Positions 5,364 to 6,731 of a DNA stretch of 6,731 bases are shown here, piece after piece. The notes under the pieces are model-generated. The model was not told where the DNA came from, did no database searches, and saw only the letters and a list, made by a program, of their open reading frames with translations. Numbering within the stretch: position 1 is the first letter of the stretch; each line of letters begins with the position of its first letter. The stretch comes from Candidatus Iainarchaeum sp. GTDB taxonomy: Archaea; Iainarchaeota; Iainarchaeia; Iainarchaeales; JAAZKV01. The stretch is taken from positions 1 through 6,731 of the forward strand of contig JAPLVQ010000102.1 of NCBI GenBank assembly GCA_026397035.1. Reading direction: 5' to 3'. The translations under genes and the position numbers were made by a program.

Positions 5364-6019
5364 TTGTTTCCCAAACCATCTCCTCCGATAGTCATTTTCA
5401 GCATTTCTGGAACAAAGTTTTCTTTTAGTGTGTCTTTGGTTTGTATTGTTATAAAGAAAAGCATTAGCATGAAAAGTATTGCAAAGATTGTTATTATTCT
5501 TCCAGCAGCAGAGGCTCCTGAGCGAAGTAAGGGCATGTATTTTGATTCTTCTTCTTTTTTTGCAAGGTACTTTGTTCCTAAAGGAATTCCGATTAGGAGG
5601 CAGAGGATTGGGAAAGTGAAATCAAGGAGGTTGAAAAGGAATATTCCGACAACGGCTCCAATAATATAACCAACAAATCCAAAAATCAAGCTAAATTTAA
5701 ATATATATTTTCTTCCCAGAGCCATTATTAGCGCAAGTGATAATGAAGAAAGGAGAATAAAGTATATGAAGTTTAGGCCCAGCATTGTGTTGAATAAAGC
5801 AAATTCGTTTATTGTAAGAAACATTTGGATGGTAATTCCTGTAAGTGAGAAGAAGTAGCATCCTCCAACTACTGAAGCAACTAAAAGTAAAGTTAGAATA
5901 AGTCCTGGGATAAAATCTTTTATGCTAGTGGCTTGTCCTCGTTTTGCAATGCTGTCTCTTAGTTCTTGCTTTGCAGCCTCAATTTTAGTTTGACTCTGGC
6001 TGATACTCTCTTCAGACAT
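5360..6019 (-). CDS. Five-helix integral membrane protein, first gene of a coupled pair, function unknown
   Basis: I do not recognise this 219-residue protein. A polar, helical N-terminus (1-34, rich in S, Q, E and K) is followed by five predicted transmembrane helices at about 36-59, 78-101, 108-130, 133-151 and 174-193. Basic clusters (GRKY at 102-105, K and E at 150-160) sit between helices 2/3 and 4/5, placing the N-terminus inside and the last 26 residues outside. No transporter signature, catalytic residue or known motif was found. The start at ATG 6019 is supported by a TATA box 25 bases upstream, making it leaderless. The gene overlaps the next one by four bases, so the two products are probably made together and may form a complex whose extracytoplasmic parts meet; that is inference. 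Confidence 0.8.
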   Translation of the reverse strand: MSEESISQSQTKIEAAKQELRDSIAKRGQATSIKDFIPGLILTLLLVASVVGGCYFFSLTGITIQMFLTINEFALFNTMLGLNFIYFILLSSLSLALIMALGRKYIFKFSLIFGFVGYIIGAVVGIFLFNLLDFTFPILCLLIGIPLGTKYLAKKEEESKYMPLLRSGASAAGRIITIFAILFMLMLFFITIQTKDTLKENFVPEMLKMTIGGDGLGNN

Positions 6020-6038
6020 AGTTCAATTACAAAAACCA

Positions 6039-6049
6039 AGTATTTAATC
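6039..6049 (-). promoter_or_regulatory. TATA box, leaderless promoter of the two-gene membrane operon
   Basis: On the minus strand this reads GATTAAATACT, with the TTAAATA core centred 25 bases before ATG 6019. The spacing fits a leaderless transcript. The core plus flank TTAAATACTT is identical to the complement of the element at 3557-3566. Confidence 0.6.
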
Positions 6050-6112
6050 ATTTCTTTGGCGGGAAATATTGCTTTTTTTGCATTATTTATTCCAAGTTTT
6101 TCATTACTTTCC

Positions 6113-6577
6113 TTAAAGCTTTTTAGTCATTATTATTATTGGAATTTTAACACCCTTTATTATATCATTTCCGCCACGAACTCTTCTGTATCCTTTGCTT
6201 TTATAGAATTCAAAAGCGGTTTTTGTTGAGTGTAATTTCAGTCTGGTAATTCCATTTTTCTTTGCATACTTCTCAAGAAAACTTAATAATTTTGAGCCAA
6301 TGCCTCTTCCCTGCAAATCATACCTTATATAAAGCGCGCTAAGTAATCTTGATTTTAGATAAAGTGTTCCAACTCCAGCAATTTTATTATTCAAAACAGC
6401 AACAAATGAAGCTCTCTTTATGGAGTATCTGCTTTTAATTATCGAAAAGCTGTTCCTCGCAAGCCACACTCTTAATTGTCTTTTAGTGTGATCCCTGCTA
6501 TTAACTCTTCTAATTGTTTTGCACATTAAAGTGCTGATTTCTTTTGCATCATCTACGCGCGCAGTTCTAATTTTCAT
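6113..6577 (-). CDS. GNAT-family N-acetyltransferase
   Basis: Acetyl-CoA-dependent acetyltransferase of unknown substrate, 154 residues, a normal single-domain GNAT length. The N-terminal MKIRTARVDDAKEISTLM is the typical first strand and helix. HTKRQLRVWL (30-39) resembles the helix-2 region of the Acetyltransf_10 subgroup. The acetyl-CoA pyrophosphate loop is QGRGIG (89-94) after strand 4 (ALYIRYDL), followed by KLLSFLEKYAKKNG. TKTAFEFYKSKGYRRV (118-133) is the motif-B region, with Y125 as a candidate general acid. It lies 93 bases upstream of the membrane operon and is not overlapping. Minus-strand AAGGATTTTGAATG gives a weak ribosome-binding site. No TATA box is visible upstream, where IS200/IS605-like sequence begins within about 30 bases, so its promoter may have been replaced. 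Confidence 0.85.
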   Translation of the reverse strand: MKIRTARVDDAKEISTLMCKTIRRVNSRDHTKRQLRVWLARNSFSIIKSRYSIKRASFVAVLNNKIAGVGTLYLKSRLLSALYIRYDLQGRGIGSKLLSFLEKYAKKNGITRLKLHSTKTAFEFYKSKGYRRVRGGNDIIKGVKIPIIIMTKKL

Positions 6578-6604
6578 TCAAAATCCTTTCTTTAATCCAG
6601 GAAT

Positions 6605-6627
6605 TCCCTGTGGTCTTGCCACGGGGA
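6605..6627 (+). repeat. Subterminal hairpin of the IS200/IS605 left end
   Basis: TCCCTGTGG (6605-6613) and CCACGGGGA (6619-6627) pair over nine positions, with one T:G mismatch, around the five-base loop TCTTG. In this family TnpA recognises such an imperfect subterminal hairpin as single-stranded DNA and cleaves on its 5' side. The hairpin also shields the transposase gene from read-through transcription. Confidence 0.65.
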
Positions 6628-6666
6628 TGAGAAAGGTTATTCTGGGGGTTGGTTGTATAGTTTGGT

Positions 6667-6731
6667 ATGGTTGAGCGTCTGAATCATTGTGTTTATTATG
6701 TGAAGTATCACATGGTTTTGTGTGTTAAGTA
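6667..6731 (+). CDS. tnpA: IS200/IS605-family transposase TnpA (Y1 HUH), N-terminal fragment
   Basis: Only the first 21 codons plus two bases are inside the window. The reading starts MVERLNHCVYYVKYHMVLCV and ends in VK, with no stop before the edge. The H/N-x-V-Y-x-x-K-Y-H-x-V pattern, leading into K(Y)R, is the characteristic first strand of Y1 transposases. The HUH metal-binding histidines and the catalytic tyrosine fall outside the window, so activity cannot be judged. The ATG at 6667 is the only start in frame after the upstream stop. No clear ribosome-binding site was seen beyond G-rich sequence at 6644-6654. Confidence 0.7.
   Translation, partial: MVERLNHCVYYVKYHMVLCVK

Larger units (their letters stand above)
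6591..6731 (+). mobile_element. Left end of an IS200/IS605-family insertion sequence, continues past the window
   Basis: A subterminal hairpin (6605-6627) is followed 39 bases later by the start of a Y1 transposase gene. This is the layout of the left end of IS200/IS605 elements, which have no terminal inverted repeats. The exact left tip cannot be fixed. An AT-rich TTTAA at 6591-6593 onward is one candidate for the adjoining target site. The right end and any tnpB accessory gene lie outside the window. Confidence 0.7.

Noticed and set aside
5352..5669. 105-codon plus-strand open frame
   Set aside because: Antisense to the five-helix membrane protein, no own promoter or domain.
5966..6229. 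87-codon plus-strand open frame
   Set aside because: It covers the starts and ends of two well-supported minus-strand genes plus the gap between them, and the product shows no domain; antisense shadow.
6644..6670. G-rich run that could form a two-layer quadruplex
   Set aside because: Only pairs of G after the first run and long uneven loops; no reason beyond base composition.
6624..6682. C/D box sRNA-like boxes (GGGATGA ... CTGA)
   Set aside because: Box C has a mismatch, no convincing D'/C' pair, and the stretch is better explained as the IS left end and the start of tnpA.
6698..6713. Perfect hairpin ATGTGA-AGTA-TCACAT
   Set aside because: It falls inside the TnpA coding sequence, at codons for conserved family residues, so the short palindrome is probably coincidental.
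1..6731. CRISPR array, tRNA genes, rRNA
   Set aside because: No regularly spaced identical repeats, no cloverleaf or T-loop sequence, and no rRNA signature were found on either strand.

Overview
The window reads as a piece of an AT-rich, gene-dense archaeal chromosome, most likely from a small-genome DPANN-type lineage (Woesearchaeota/Pacearchaeota-like). This placement is inferred from style and not from a marker gene. The reasons are a Dpo4-like Y-family polymerase, TATA-like boxes about 25 bases before start codons (leaderless genes), almost no strong Shine-Dalgarno sites, oligo-T tracts after plus-strand genes, and several small membrane proteins with no recognisable family.

Left part (1-2508, plus strand). 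The first bases form a GC-rich stem-loop followed by a T-tract, probably the 3' end of a structured RNA cut by the window edge; the archaeal 7S/SRP RNA is the best guess. Then come two DNA-repair genes, a DinB/Dpo4-type translesion polymerase and an endonuclease III with its [4Fe-4S] cysteines. After them is a fusion of a DUF1858-type CxxC redox domain with an IscA/HesB-like fold that has lost its metal-binding cysteines. A TATA box overlaps the first possible start of this gene, so its true start is probably an internal GTG.

Middle (2578-4026). A thioredoxin-reductase-like flavoprotein on the minus strand faces the redox fusion gene convergently. It keeps the FAD motifs and the CxxC but has lost the usual NADPH-binding signatures, so its electron donor is an open question. 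Divergent from it is a small basic protein with a C-terminal membrane anchor, probably leaderless.

Right part (4128-6577, minus strand). This holds a membrane-anchored winged-helix protein with a long Ser/Thr/Asn-rich outer loop, a translationally coupled pair of unknown membrane proteins whose stop and start overlap as TTGA, and a GNAT acetyltransferase.

Right edge (about 6591-6731). The window ends inside an IS200/IS605-family insertion sequence: a 9-bp subterminal hairpin and the first 21 codons of the Y1 transposase TnpA. It lies immediately upstream of the acetyltransferase start and may have replaced that gene's promoter.

No CRISPR array, tRNA or complete rRNA gene was seen, and no stretch over 300 bases lacks a gene. 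The least understood content is the set of small membrane proteins at 3589-6019, together with the membrane-bound regulator beside them.
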